Source: Turbatrix aceti (taxonomy: Eukaryota > Nematoda > Chromadorea > Rhabditida > Panagrolaimidae). Taken from it: DNA of 64,000 bases. Both the position numbers and the translations under genes were made by a program. The notes beneath the pieces are model-generated. The model was not told the origin of the DNA. It made no database searches and was given only the letters and a program-made list of their open reading frames with translations. The stretch is taken from assembly GCA_963969345.1 (NCBI GenBank), contig OZ017770.1:9728180-9792179 (forward strand). The letters run 5' to 3'. Positions 8,796 through 18,893 of the stretch are shown here, piece by piece (the stretch's first letter is position 1; the number at the start of each line of letters is the position of its first letter).

Positions 8796-11700
8796 ATGAT
8801 ATTACGGAACCAGCGCGTGATCCCTTATAACGAACCTAAAGCCCGACGCCGATTACAGAACCCCACTCTGGCCAACAACAGCGTCTTGGGTTATTTCTTC
8901 GGAAATAACGACGAGGAACAAGAAGAAGTGCAGGAAGCTCGACAGGAAATGGCCCAGCGAAGGCGAAATCGTCCGTTCCACGAGCTCGCCCCGTTTGACG
9001 GCTCAACAAGTTTGCCCGCCTTTATCAAACTCTTCAACCGGCTGGCCACAGCATCAGCATGGGACCCGGAGGAGCTCGTTGAGATCTTCCCTATTTACCT
9101 GCGCGGCTCGCCACTGGCCGCGTGGGAACAGGTCCCCGACGACCACAAAGAAGAATGGGAAGATGCACTGGCTGAATGGGCCGCTCGCCTTCCGAAAAAC
9201 AACGCTCCAGAACGAGCCCGGAACCAGCTGGCCAACAGGAAACAAAAGGTTGGAGAATCAGTAATGGAGCTCGCACAGGCAATGCGAGACTTGGCGGATA
9301 CGGCGTATCCGGAAGCAAACTTCACCCAAGAGGTGAAGGACCAACTAATAAAGGAGACACTACGGTACAACCTGCAACCAAAACTGAGGCAATTGGTACG
9401 CAACCGGCCGGCGGCCGCCACGCTCGACGAGGAGATCAACATGGCCGCTGAACAAGAAGCCGTACTCCAAGAAGGGCAGGAGGAAGAGGACGCAATTATT
9501 GCATTCGCCCGCCTGGATCTCCAAAATCGACGCACGAACAACGGTGTATCCTCGCGCGGCGGATGGCAACGGCGTGGAAATTCTTGGCGAGGTTACGGAA
9601 ACAGCAACCCGGGACAGTTCCAACGTTGGCAAAACAATCAACAAGGCTACCAGAACAATGCCGGCAATCGACGACCATGGCGACAAGATAACAACTTTAA
9701 CGACTACGGTAACAACGCTGGTCGTGGTCGCGGTCGTGGCCGAGGAGGTCAACGCGGACGTGGTCGCGGACAACAACGTGGTCGCGGCCGTGGATTCAAT
9801 CAGACGTTGCCTCTTCTGGCGGTCGTGGCAGTCATGTTCACAATGCTGCTAACTCCAACAGCGGCAGTGGACACAGCAAAGCAGGATGACACATTCCTAC
9901 GTGACGCCACCAACGAGGTTGTCGCTCTGCACTCAACACAACAGGCTCTGGTAACATCATGCCTTCCGGAACACCAGGTCGCAAAGAAAGTCATAGCCAA
10001 GCCGAAACACGTTGATTGTGCGCCGATTCCACCAGATGACTGGAAAGCCGTAAACCTACGTCTATTCGTACCGAAAACGACACCGACTCCAATTCCGATA
10101 GTACTCTGCACGCAAGTCGTTTACACCCGTTGGGCCTATTTCGTATTCTGGAAAAAGCAGGCGTGGAGTACTGTACCGCACACCATACATCGACCCGTAC
10201 CAGTCGAAGCTTGCAAAAGTTTCGCAGCTACCGGAAGCTACAATGGTATTGCACTTCGGCCAGTGACAACGGATAAGTGGACCACGGAGTTTGCCCTATC
10301 CGGTGATGAATACCCCTTCGTGGGTCAACACAATCTGACTTACACAACGGTGGTCGTTGAGCGAGCGCTAGCTCGGGCAGCTCGAGGACAAATGATGTCA
10401 CCGGCTGTCGATATGGCACGATGTCAACTGTCACAGGAGGCTTGCCAAGTCGCCAATTTGACGGTAGTCTGGACAGCACCCGAGGTATGCAACTTCATTG
10501 AAGTCGGCACATACAAAGGAAAAGCGGCAGACAACAAGATTATTCTACCAGAAGTGCAGATGGCATTTCGCACCTCGGAAAGTGGAAAACCGCCAGACTG
10601 TGTGCCGGAAGAAGCTCGAAAGTTGTCTAACGATGTCTGGGCAGTCATTCAAAACGTAGAACCCATGATACGACCAGCCGAACGAGCAGGACCGTACGTC
10701 CCGCAAAGGGTCAATGAACGAAAGCGGAGACAGGCTCATCGAATACAGGAAGTTGACGAAAATGCAGAGCCAGAAGTCCTACGGAAACCGATCATGGAAA
10801 CACCCAGACAAGCCCAAATCACGACAACTCTTAAACCGACAACAACAGTAACTACCACGGCGACACCAAAAACAAGCCAGACAACAACAGTACCTGTAAC
10901 ATCTACCACGATGCGTACAAGGCCGACCACAGGCAGGTCAACTGCGACGACTTCGACGACAACGAAAACCACTCCGTCGTCAACGACAATGACGAGTACA
11001 CGGCCCACAACCACTACAACGATGAGTTCGCCAACAACGAAAACGCCAGTCGTGACAAAGTCGACAACATTGCCGCCCACAACAACGGCAGCGCCGACGA
11101 CAACGACAACGGCAAAGCCGACAATGACAACGGCAAAGCCGACAACAACAACGGCAGCGCCAACGACAACGACGGCGACGGTCTCTACGACACAAAAGGT
11201 GACGACAACACTCCAGACCACTGCACACAGCCAACCAGAAACCACCACGAGAACGCAAACCACTTTGACAACAATAGTGCCCTCGACAACGAGTACTTCT
11301 GCGATGGAGACAACAACGACGGTGGCACCAACCACACCAACAACTGTCATCCCATCATCGGCGACAACGACACGCTGGATGCACGTCCCATTCCAACCAG
11401 TCGCACCACCCCATTCGGAAAAGCGACACAAGGACGCAGGCGAGGTAAAAAGAGCAAAAGGCATTGTGAACTCAACACAATTTCGCCGAGTACCCCGATA
11501 CAATCGATCAGTGCCAGCAACACTCACAGACTTGCAAGTATATTTCCTTCAACCAGTGTTGCACCGACATGGTCTGGGTACTTCCATGCGTCAACTACCT
11601 CCCGCACTAGCTCAAGTCGAAGGCCTTGCTCCCAGGACAAACCCAATTGAACAGCTTGATGGATCACACATCGAGGAAACACTCGGCACAGAGCAACTCG

Positions 11701-14700
11701 CACATGCAATCAACACGCGTGTGGAGTATGCAATCCATCAGCACCACCAACAACAAGTCGAAATGCTCACAGTTCTATGGCGAGCCACGTGTGAAAACTA
11801 CAATCGTGACGTCGACACCACAAATACTTTCCTTCAAATGGACCCCGATTTGGCAATTCGGAAGTGGTGGAGACGAAACGATGTCACAGCAGTATTGGCT
11901 GGCAATGCAATCGAAGTCCGGAAATGTTCAATACTAACGGTACAGAACGTCACGTGGAGCCCAGCAACAGGTCACAATGATTGTGCGTTGCGACCAAAGG
12001 TGATTTACAACAACCGCGAATACTACCTTGACTTGGCATCGTCCCGGCTAACTCGTGAAGCCAAGAGCAATGATTGTACACGGATGAGCGATCTCTATCA
12101 ACTTCAGAATGGCTCATTTGTACAAGGATCGGACATCATTAATGCCATCGTCGAGGAAAGTAAAATCGCGCCACCAGAAAACAAGGACACGGAACCGTTG
12201 ACAGCACCTGTAGTCTTCCAGAATGACGCAAACGAAGCTCTCAGTGCAGCTCGGCACCTTGAGAAACATTTAAACCGATTGGCAGTCCCAAACGACTTCC
12301 CAAACGATGAATTCATGGGCACCCTCAGTGATGAATGGAATATGATCGAATCAATTGGTCAAAAAATTGCCGAGGCGACAGAGCGTGGATGGTTCGAGAA
12401 AATCATGGATAAACTAGAAGAGCAGTTTGGAAGTTGGACAGTGATTTTTCTCATCATCACTGGCATCCTATCTTTGATGACCACGATTGTGCTACTTCGA
12501 TTTTTGCCAACCATGGTATTGCTTCGAGCAGCAGTAAGAACCTTTCGAGCACTAACAGCTAAGAAGGCGACACCGCCACCACGCCCGAGCGCACCCCCAA
12601 GGCTAGCAGTACATGCAACAGAGCTTCGTTCGTTGAAAGCCCCCGTGATTCACACGTTCATACCCACCGTGTGCGCCATCAATGTGCCAAAGAAGAACTT
12701 CACCACGGTGAGAGTAAACGGGAGAAAGACGCGAACGCTCATCGACACCGGTTCTAACGTCACGTTGTGTCGAGAATCCCTGGCACACACACTTCACTTG
12801 CCTATCGAAGCGCCAACACATCAATGTGCCACAGCAGTCAACAAGTCCACATTACCGTTTATCGGGCAGACCCACGGTGAACTGAAAATCGGCAACATGT
12901 CAATGCCAACTACAATGCTCATTGTCTCTGACGAGCATTGTCCAGCGCCGCTTCTCATTGGAGAAGATTTTCTACACCGCATGGGAAATGTGCAATTCGA
13001 CTACAACAAACGAACGATCACACTCGGTAATGGACAGACGACAGCAATGATCAACTTCATTGACGCTGCGCAGGCAACAAAACTGAAAGTCCAGGCTCTT
13101 GAACACCAAACGCTACAACCGCGTACCGAATCGATAATACTGGCCCACATACAAGACTGTCAACCAAACAAGGAGTACATTGTCGACTACACGGAAGAAA
13201 GAGTCGAAGGCTTCACAAGCGTCGCACGACAGGTTGTTCGAACCGACAAAACCGGAGTCGTGCCGATCCGGATACTGAACCCGCATAACACTGACGTTCG
13301 GTTGTGGAAAAACCAAACGATTGCGTTTGCTGAGCAAATCGATGATCAATCGTGTCCGACGGTATTTGAAGTTACAGTCAACACGAAAACGTACGTTCCG
13401 CCTGAAGCGAATCTACTGGACAAGATCCCAGAATATCCCTCCGAAATCACAAAGGAGAAGGATGAACTCAACCTCGAAGGTAGCATCCTTTCGCCGGCAG
13501 GAAAACGAAAAGTACGCAAGATCATCGACAGACATCCCAATGCATTCACGGGCAGCGACGGTATCATTGGCCACTACAACGGACCAATCCGGCACCGCAT
13601 CGACCTGACGGACGAGACCGCAGTAACCAGAGTACGCCCCCATCGCGTACCACTGAGTCTCAGAAGTGAAGTCCAGCGTCAGATCAAAGACATGCTGGCA
13701 CAGCGGATCATCCAACCGTCCACCAGCCCGTTTGCAGCACCGATCGTGCTGGTGAAGAAAAAAGACGGTAGTTACCGCTTCGCGGTGGACTACCGGGCCT
13801 TGAACAAGATCACGCGAAAACAAGTGTACTACCTGCCACAAATTTCCGAAATCATGGATATCGTCGGCGGCAAGGCAATCTATTCCACATTTGATCTTCA
13901 AGCAGGCTTCCATCAGATCGAAGTGGAGCCCCGACATCGCGAACGCACGGCATTCCTCACATTTGTCGGCCTCTTCGAATTCCTACGCATGCCATTTGGC
14001 CTCTGCGGAGCGCCGCAAACTTTCACTAATGTGATGGAAGGATTACGCCGTGAACTCAGTGCAGCGATCCTGATCTACGTGGATGACGTGATCATCAGCA
14101 GTCAAACAGAAGAGGAACATTTGCAGGACGTCGAGCAGTTCTTGACGGTCATGGAAAAGTACAACATGAAGCTGAAAAAGTCAAAGTGCACCATTGGGCA
14201 AGCAGAGATCAAATACTTAGGGCATCTCATTTCGGCCAAAGGTATTCGACCTGATCCGCAGAAAATTGCCGACATCAAAGGCCTCAAACGCCCAGCGACT
14301 CTCAAAGAGCTTCGCAGCCTCATCGGTGCGCTTAGTTACTTCCGACGCTTCATTCCAAAGTTCGCAGAAGTCATGCATCCCATGTACGATTTGACCAAGC
14401 AAGACAAAGACGTGAGCAAAGAATGGACTGCCGAACACGACACGGCACTTGAACAGGTCAAGCAGTTATTGGCGTCGGCACCAACACTGGCCGCGCCACG
14501 TGTCATGTTACCATTCGTCATCGAAACAGACGCGTCGGCGAAAGGAGTAGCGGCTGTGCTGTTGCAAGAACACGAAGACGGCCAACACCCCGTAGCCTTC
14601 GCGTCACGTAAGCTCAACAAACACGAAGCGAACTATCCAGCAGTCGAAACCGAGGCACTGGCAATTGTTTTCGCCATCAAAGAATTTCGCTGCTACGTAG

Positions 14701-16157
14701 AAGGCGCGCCTGAATCTGTACTAAGAACAGACAATAGCGCCCTCACTGCTTTACTCAGACGAAAAGACCTCACCGGACGCCTAGCTAAATACCAAATGGT
14801 CATCCAGGACGCAAATTTGAAGATCGAACATCGGTCAGGGAAGTCCAATCTTTGGTGTGACCACGTAAGCAGGTATCCGACGGAGCAACAGGTCAATGCA
14901 GTCATGGCACCACCAGAAGTCACAATCGAGAAGATTCAAGAAGAACAGAATAATGACCCGGAGACAAAAATGATATTGTTATACCTCAACAACCCCGTCG
15001 GCGATAATCCACTACCCAAGCAAATCCGCGCACGAGTCAAGATTCATGAAGGCACGATTGTACTGACTACTAAGGGTAACAAAAAGAATCGTCTGTGGAT
15101 TCCCACCACGCTACGTCGCGCCATGTTCAATGATTTCCATAGCCTGATCACACAAGGTGGACATCTTGGACAAGCACGCACACTCGACAAGATCAAGGAT
15201 CGTGCGTACTGGCCAGCAATGGACGCCGACGTTGCTAAGTGGACAAAAGAATGCGTCATCTGTCATCAAGCAAAAACGAAAGCAGGTGACCGCCAAGCGA
15301 CTCCACTACAGCCGATCCCACCAGCTACGCAACCGATGGAGCGAGTCCACATAGATCTGCTGGGACCGCTCCCCATAACGACGAAGGAAAACCGTTACGT
15401 ATTGGCCGTCATCGATGCTTTTTCGAAGTTCCTATGGGTCATGCCACTTACAAACATCACAGCAGACACAGTCATCAACGCTTTCATCGCAAACGTCATT
15501 GCTGTGGCTGGCGTCCCAACACTAGTCGTCAGCGATAACGGACGTCAATTTGTGAGTGCGGCCTTTATTGACTTGGGGAGGGCGATGGGCTTCGAACATA
15601 GAACCACGACCCCATACCACCCCCAGGCCAATGGCCAAGTTGAACGCTCCAACCGAACAATTGGCCACATCATCCGAAGCGCAGTGATGGAAACAACCGA
15701 AGTCGAATGGGACATCGCTCTACCATTCGCACAGATGGCCTATAACACGGCTACTCACGAGGCAACAGGGTTGGACCCTTTCCAGGTCATGTACCTGAGA
15801 GCGCCTCAGCTTCCATCAGACAACTTCCTACGCTTAGCAGACACAGAAACCAACTCCGCGCATATGCACGCTACAGCTGGAGCAGCACTTCGAATGTGGG
15901 AAACAATTCATAAAAAGCTGCAGACGCAAAATGAGCAGATGAAACGCAGCGCGGACCGTCAAAGAAAAGCCACTGAAAAGAAGATCGAAATCGGAGATCG
16001 AGTCCTGGTTACCGTCGACTACATGCCGCGTCAGAACAAGTTTTCTCCAAAATGGCGTGGACCATTCGAAGTCACCGCCCTACGCAACAAGAATGTACAG
16101 CTCGACGACAACACTTGGACTCACATTGATAAAATCAAACTCATGCATACACCTTAG
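8796..16157 (+). CDS. Gag-(env-like)-Pol polyprotein, 2,453 aa
   Basis: The start is the first ATG of the frame; the stop is TAG at 16155-16157. Residues 1-333 are Gag: a charged N-terminus, a helical capsid-like region, then RGG/GR-rich boxes (about 250-333) in place of a CCHC zinc knuckle. Residues 337-355 are strongly hydrophobic, like a signal peptide. Residues 356-1213 form a Cys- and N-glycosylation-site-containing ectodomain with a furin-type RKRR (642-645) and a Thr-rich mucin-like stretch (about 675-862). A second membrane span lies at about 1214-1243. Pol follows: aspartic protease LIDTGSN (about 1315), RT with IYVDD (Y1761), RNase H (about 1905-1990), and integrase with zinc-binding HHCC and D2187, D2247, E2283 (DD35E spacing), ending with WRGPFEV. 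The env-like call is inferred from topology, not from a recognised family. Confidence 0.93.
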   Translation: MILRNQRVIPYNEPKARRRLQNPTLANNSVLGYFFGNNDEEQEEVQEARQEMAQRRRNRPFHELAPFDGSTSLPAFIKLFNRLATASAWDPEELVEIFPIYLRGSPLAAWEQVPDDHKEEWEDALAEWAARLPKNNAPERARNQLANRKQKVGESVMELAQAMRDLADTAYPEANFTQEVKDQLIKETLRYNLQPKLRQLVRNRPAAATLDEEINMAAEQEAVLQEGQEEEDAIIAFARLDLQNRRTNNGVSSRGGWQRRGNSWRGYGNSNPGQFQRWQNNQQGYQNNAGNRRPWRQDNNFNDYGNNAGRGRGRGRGGQRGRGRGQQRGRGRGFNQTLPLLAVVAVMFTMLLTPTAAVDTAKQDDTFLRDATNEVVALHSTQQALVTSCLPEHQVAKKVIAKPKHVDCAPIPPDDWKAVNLRLFVPKTTPTPIPIVLCTQVVYTRWAYFVFWKKQAWSTVPHTIHRPVPVEACKSFAATGSYNGIALRPVTTDKWTTEFALSGDEYPFVGQHNLTYTTVVVERALARAARGQMMSPAVDMARCQLSQEACQVANLTVVWTAPEVCNFIEVGTYKGKAADNKIILPEVQMAFRTSESGKPPDCVPEEARKLSNDVWAVIQNVEPMIRPAERAGPYVPQRVNERKRRQAHRIQEVDENAEPEVLRKPIMETPRQAQITTTLKPTTTVTTTATPKTSQTTTVPVTSTTMRTRPTTGRSTATTSTTTKTTPSSTTMTSTRPTTTTTMSSPTTKTPVVTKSTTLPPTTTAAPTTTTTAKPTMTTAKPTTTTAAPTTTTATVSTTQKVTTTLQTTAHSQPETTTRTQTTLTTIVPSTTSTSAMETTTTVAPTTPTTVIPSSATTTRWMHVPFQPVAPPHSEKRHKDAGEVKRAKGIVNSTQFRRVPRYNRSVPATLTDLQVYFLQPVLHRHGLGTSMRQLPPALAQVEGLAPRTNPIEQLDGSHIEETLGTEQLAHAINTRVEYAIHQHHQQQVEMLTVLWRATCENYNRDVDTTNTFLQMDPDLAIRKWWRRNDVTAVLAGNAIEVRKCSILTVQNVTWSPATGHNDCALRPKVIYNNREYYLDLASSRLTREAKSNDCTRMSDLYQLQNGSFVQGSDIINAIVEESKIAPPENKDTEPLTAPVVFQNDANEALSAARHLEKHLNRLAVPNDFPNDEFMGTLSDEWNMIESIGQKIAEATERGWFEKIMDKLEEQFGSWTVIFLIITGILSLMTTIVLLRFLPTMVLLRAAVRTFRALTAKKATPPPRPSAPPRLAVHATELRSLKAPVIHTFIPTVCAINVPKKNFTTVRVNGRKTRTLIDTGSNVTLCRESLAHTLHLPIEAPTHQCATAVNKSTLPFIGQTHGELKIGNMSMPTTMLIVSDEHCPAPLLIGEDFLHRMGNVQFDYNKRTITLGNGQTTAMINFIDAAQATKLKVQALEHQTLQPRTESIILAHIQDCQPNKEYIVDYTEERVEGFTSVARQVVRTDKTGVVPIRILNPHNTDVRLWKNQTIAFAEQIDDQSCPTVFEVTVNTKTYVPPEANLLDKIPEYPSEITKEKDELNLEGSILSPAGKRKVRKIIDRHPNAFTGSDGIIGHYNGPIRHRIDLTDETAVTRVRPHRVPLSLRSEVQRQIKDMLAQRIIQPSTSPFAAPIVLVKKKDGSYRFAVDYRALNKITRKQVYYLPQISEIMDIVGGKAIYSTFDLQAGFHQIEVEPRHRERTAFLTFVGLFEFLRMPFGLCGAPQTFTNVMEGLRRELSAAILIYVDDVIISSQTEEEHLQDVEQFLTVMEKYNMKLKKSKCTIGQAEIKYLGHLISAKGIRPDPQKIADIKGLKRPATLKELRSLIGALSYFRRFIPKFAEVMHPMYDLTKQDKDVSKEWTAEHDTALEQVKQLLASAPTLAAPRVMLPFVIETDASAKGVAAVLLQEHEDGQHPVAFASRKLNKHEANYPAVETEALAIVFAIKEFRCYVEGAPESVLRTDNSALTALLRRKDLTGRLAKYQMVIQDANLKIEHRSGKSNLWCDHVSRYPTEQQVNAVMAPPEVTIEKIQEEQNNDPETKMILLYLNNPVGDNPLPKQIRARVKIHEGTIVLTTKGNKKNRLWIPTTLRRAMFNDFHSLITQGGHLGQARTLDKIKDRAYWPAMDADVAKWTKECVICHQAKTKAGDRQATPLQPIPPATQPMERVHIDLLGPLPITTKENRYVLAVIDAFSKFLWVMPLTNITADTVINAFIANVIAVAGVPTLVVSDNGRQFVSAAFIDLGRAMGFEHRTTTPYHPQANGQVERSNRTIGHIIRSAVMETTEVEWDIALPFAQMAYNTATHEATGLDPFQVMYLRAPQLPSDNFLRLADTETNSAHMHATAGAALRMWETIHKKLQTQNEQMKRSADRQRKATEKKIEIGDRVLVTVDYMPRQNKFSPKWRGPFEVTALRNKNVQLDDNTWTHIDKIKLMHTP

Positions 16158-16264
16158 TAATCATGCTTAACCCATATAACCACTTTTGTAATCCCGCTTA
16201 CGCTTTGTACACTGTACCACAACCTCCCTTGGGATCTGGGAATGACGGGGACGTCATTTCTCCC

Positions 16265-16276
16265 GGGTGGGGAGGA
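16265..16276 (+). promoter_or_regulatory. Polypurine tract of the gypsy element
   Basis: GGGTGGGGAGGA lies directly before the TG of the 3' LTR, the position where plus-strand priming occurs in LTR elements. It has one interrupting T. Confidence 0.75.
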
Positions 16277-16453
16277 TGTTACGTGTAGTGTGCACGTTGT
16301 GCACACTGAGACGTGACTCCTCCTACTCTGGGGAAATGGCTGCCTCGCAGCCCGGAGAACGAGAGAGACCAGTTGTGTAGTAGCTTATCGATACTATCAA
16401 GTTGTATTGGATCCAAATAAAGAGTTCCTAATAAGACCGAGCACTACATAACA
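16277..16453 (+). repeat. 3' LTR of the gypsy element
   Basis: Identical to the 177-bp 5' LTR. Its last three bases (ACA) abut the N gap. Confidence 0.95.
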
Positions 16454-16653
16454 NNNNNNNNNNNNNNNNNNNNNNNNNNNNNNNNNNNNNNNNNNNNNNN
16501 NNNNNNNNNNNNNNNNNNNNNNNNNNNNNNNNNNNNNNNNNNNNNNNNNNNNNNNNNNNNNNNNNNNNNNNNNNNNNNNNNNNNNNNNNNNNNNNNNNNN
16601 NNNNNNNNNNNNNNNNNNNNNNNNNNNNNNNNNNNNNNNNNNNNNNNNNNNNN
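16454..16653. other. Assembly gap (200 N)
   Basis: A run of 200 N begins exactly at the end of the 3' LTR. The round length suggests a placeholder. The sequence after the gap is not the continuation expected for foldback copy 2 (GAATTCAGG...), so adjacency across the gap is uncertain. Confidence 0.95.
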
Positions 16654-16689
16654 CGCCACAAAGTAGGTATGTACCGATGCTTGCCTGTT

Positions 16690-18875
16690 TTACTTTACTA
16701 AAGAAAAATGGAAGAGCTGTGTCAGAGGCCAGGAAAAGTAAAATCTTGGATTAACGGACTAGGGGTATAATTAATTGCCAAATAGAAAGACCCAATGATA
16801 GAAAACAAGGCACCGTTGATACAAAAAGGCAGATGCCAAAAAAAATAGAGATACCGACTGGCTAATAGAGGAACAAATTGCCGCACAGCAAAAAAATGAT
16901 GACAAAGAAGATGAAAAGGGAACGATGAGCAAGACGGACACATGCTTTTGTGCTAGAAAAAAAAGGCAAACAGTTATTTATGTGAGCTGTCATAGCTCGA
17001 CAGAAGCGCTGCATCAAACGTATCAACCCGAATCCATTCGGTAAGATAAAACACGCAGGCTTCACCAGATTAACGAAAAAAGCGCAGACAGCACAATAAT
17101 TTTGAAAGAAACACATAGACAACCACCTTTACTCCGAAACGACCGAGTTGACACGATCGACTGCTGCGCACAATCATGCCAAAACACACTAGTTGGGAGA
17201 ACAATTCGGTTGATCACCGTTTAACATAATCGATACAAAAAGGCATAACAAAAAGAAGATGTGAACATAACAACAATCTGTCAGACAAGTATCGAGCTTT
17301 ATACGAGTAAAACAATAGTGATGGATAACAATTACACATATGTATATAAAGAACGCCGGGTAAAACGTAAGAACAAAAATTGAGCAGCAGAAACAATATA
17401 ACAACGCTACGAATACAAAATCGTGAGCAACGAAAGACGAGTAAAACAGACGCATGTTTTTCCGAAAGAAATGGCAGGTGACCTACTTTTACATAAGCTG
17501 GGGTTTGTTGAAAACCTGCGTCACACGTACTAGCCTGAATTCGTCTGGACAAAAAACAAAATGCAAGCTTCACTACGTACACAAGTCGCGTTCTATAAAT
17601 AAATGAACTTAAAAAAAATTCCTTTAGAAAAAAAGATTTTCCCATCGCGAAAATTTGTTGTGCCGTAGGTCGCTGTGAGTCGCTCTGGGTGGCATTGGGT
17701 CGTTGGGGGAGAGGAGAGGGGAAATGCCGTACAATAAAATTTTCCCAAGTCATAAATTTTGTCACACGCCGCCGTGGGTCACTGTGTGCCGCTGTGGGTC
17801 ACGGTTGACAATAACTGACTTTACAATTTACATACCGACTCACTATATATGTCATCATAGGATTACGTAAAATAGGTTAAAGAACAATATTTAAAGCACA
17901 AAACATAGTATTAATAGATTAATTTACTCATAATTTTAATTTTTGGTACTAAATGTCAGTTTTTCATTTTTGTCCGTCAATTAAATTTCAATAAAAAAAA
18001 TTATTATTAGTACGTCGGAATAAAAAAATAAAAAAGAAGTGTACCCGGTCCCCCCCACCATTTTTGTTTTCTCAATTTCGCGACAGCGAAATTGAACCAG
18101 GGGCCCCAGATCAATAGGGGCCCTCCTTAATTGGTGTTTTGGGCGTTCCGCTACAACTCCTTGAAAAACACGCACTGCATGATCAACAATTTTTGACGAC
18201 TTTTTGCAGATTTAAATTTATCTATTATGCTTTCAGAAAGAGTTATTGATTTCTTACGCCTGTAAATTCATTGTGTCATAATTATTTGTAGTATTTTTTA
18301 TTTTTCTATTAAAGTTTATTGATAAGCTTTTCAAAAATCATTCGGTCATCCGCGTGAGTCGAAACCACCAGGGAACAGCAAGTAATTTTTTTTATTATCA
18401 AATTGATCATTTTGATAATAAAAAATATTATAAATATTTATGATACAATGAATTTACAGACGTAAGAAATCAATAACTCTTTCTGAAAGCATAATAGATA
18501 AATTTAAATCTGCAAAAAGTCGTCAAAAATTGTTGATCATGCAGTGCGTGCTTTTCAAGGAGTTGTAGCGGAACGCCCAAAACACCAATTAAGGAGGGCC
18601 TCTATTTAGCTGAGGCCCTTGGTTCAATTTCGCTGTCGCGAAATTGAGAAAACAAAAATGGTGGGGGGGACCGGGTACACTTCTTTTTTATTTTTTTATT
18701 CCGACGTACTAATAATAATTTTTTTTATTGAAGTACCAAAAATTAAAATTATGAGTAAATTGATACTATGTTGTTTTGTGCTTATAAAATTGTTCTTTAG
18801 CCTTTAGCCTATTTTACGGCAGTTTAAAATACGAGTTACATATCGATCGACGTAGCGTTTGCTTGAGAATTTTTT
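16690..18875 (-). repeat. Foldback element, copy 3 (inverted relative to copy 1)
   Basis: The outer region occupies 16690-17830. It includes the GTGACCCACGGCGGC block in reverse and a further ~700 bp also found, in the other orientation, at 24745-25440. The left arm is at about 17850-18300, the spacer with GTCGAAACCACCAGGG at about 18330-18390, and the right arm at about 18400-18790. The right end has the TTTAAAATACGAG...GACGTAGCG tail, the same asymmetric end as copy 1. The spacer has five extra bases (AACAG) compared with copies 1 and 2. No coding capacity seen. Confidence 0.8.
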
Positions 18876-18893
18876 TTTAAGATGTGCCATACC

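Larger units (their letters stand above)
6806..16453 (+). mobile_element. Complete Ty3/gypsy LTR retrotransposon with gag-env-like-pol order
   Basis: The element is 9,648 bp with two 177-bp LTRs (TGTTACG...ATAACA) that I find identical base for base. A primer-binding-site candidate follows the 5' LTR and a purine tract precedes the 3' LTR. A single ORF of 2,453 codons fills 8796-16157. Identical LTRs and an unbroken ORF point to a recent insertion. The left flank is foldback copy 2. The right flank is replaced by a 200-N gap, so a target duplication cannot be checked. Its base composition is clearly more GC-rich than the surrounding DNA. Gypsy affiliation rests on the domain order RT-RNase H-integrase and the GPF-type motif after the integrase core. 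Confidence 0.95.

Noticed and set aside
10736..11527. Long minus-strand frame opposite the Thr-rich part of the gypsy polyprotein
   Set aside because: It is the Val-rich mirror of ACN threonine codons on the plus strand, so it is a compositional shadow and not a gene.
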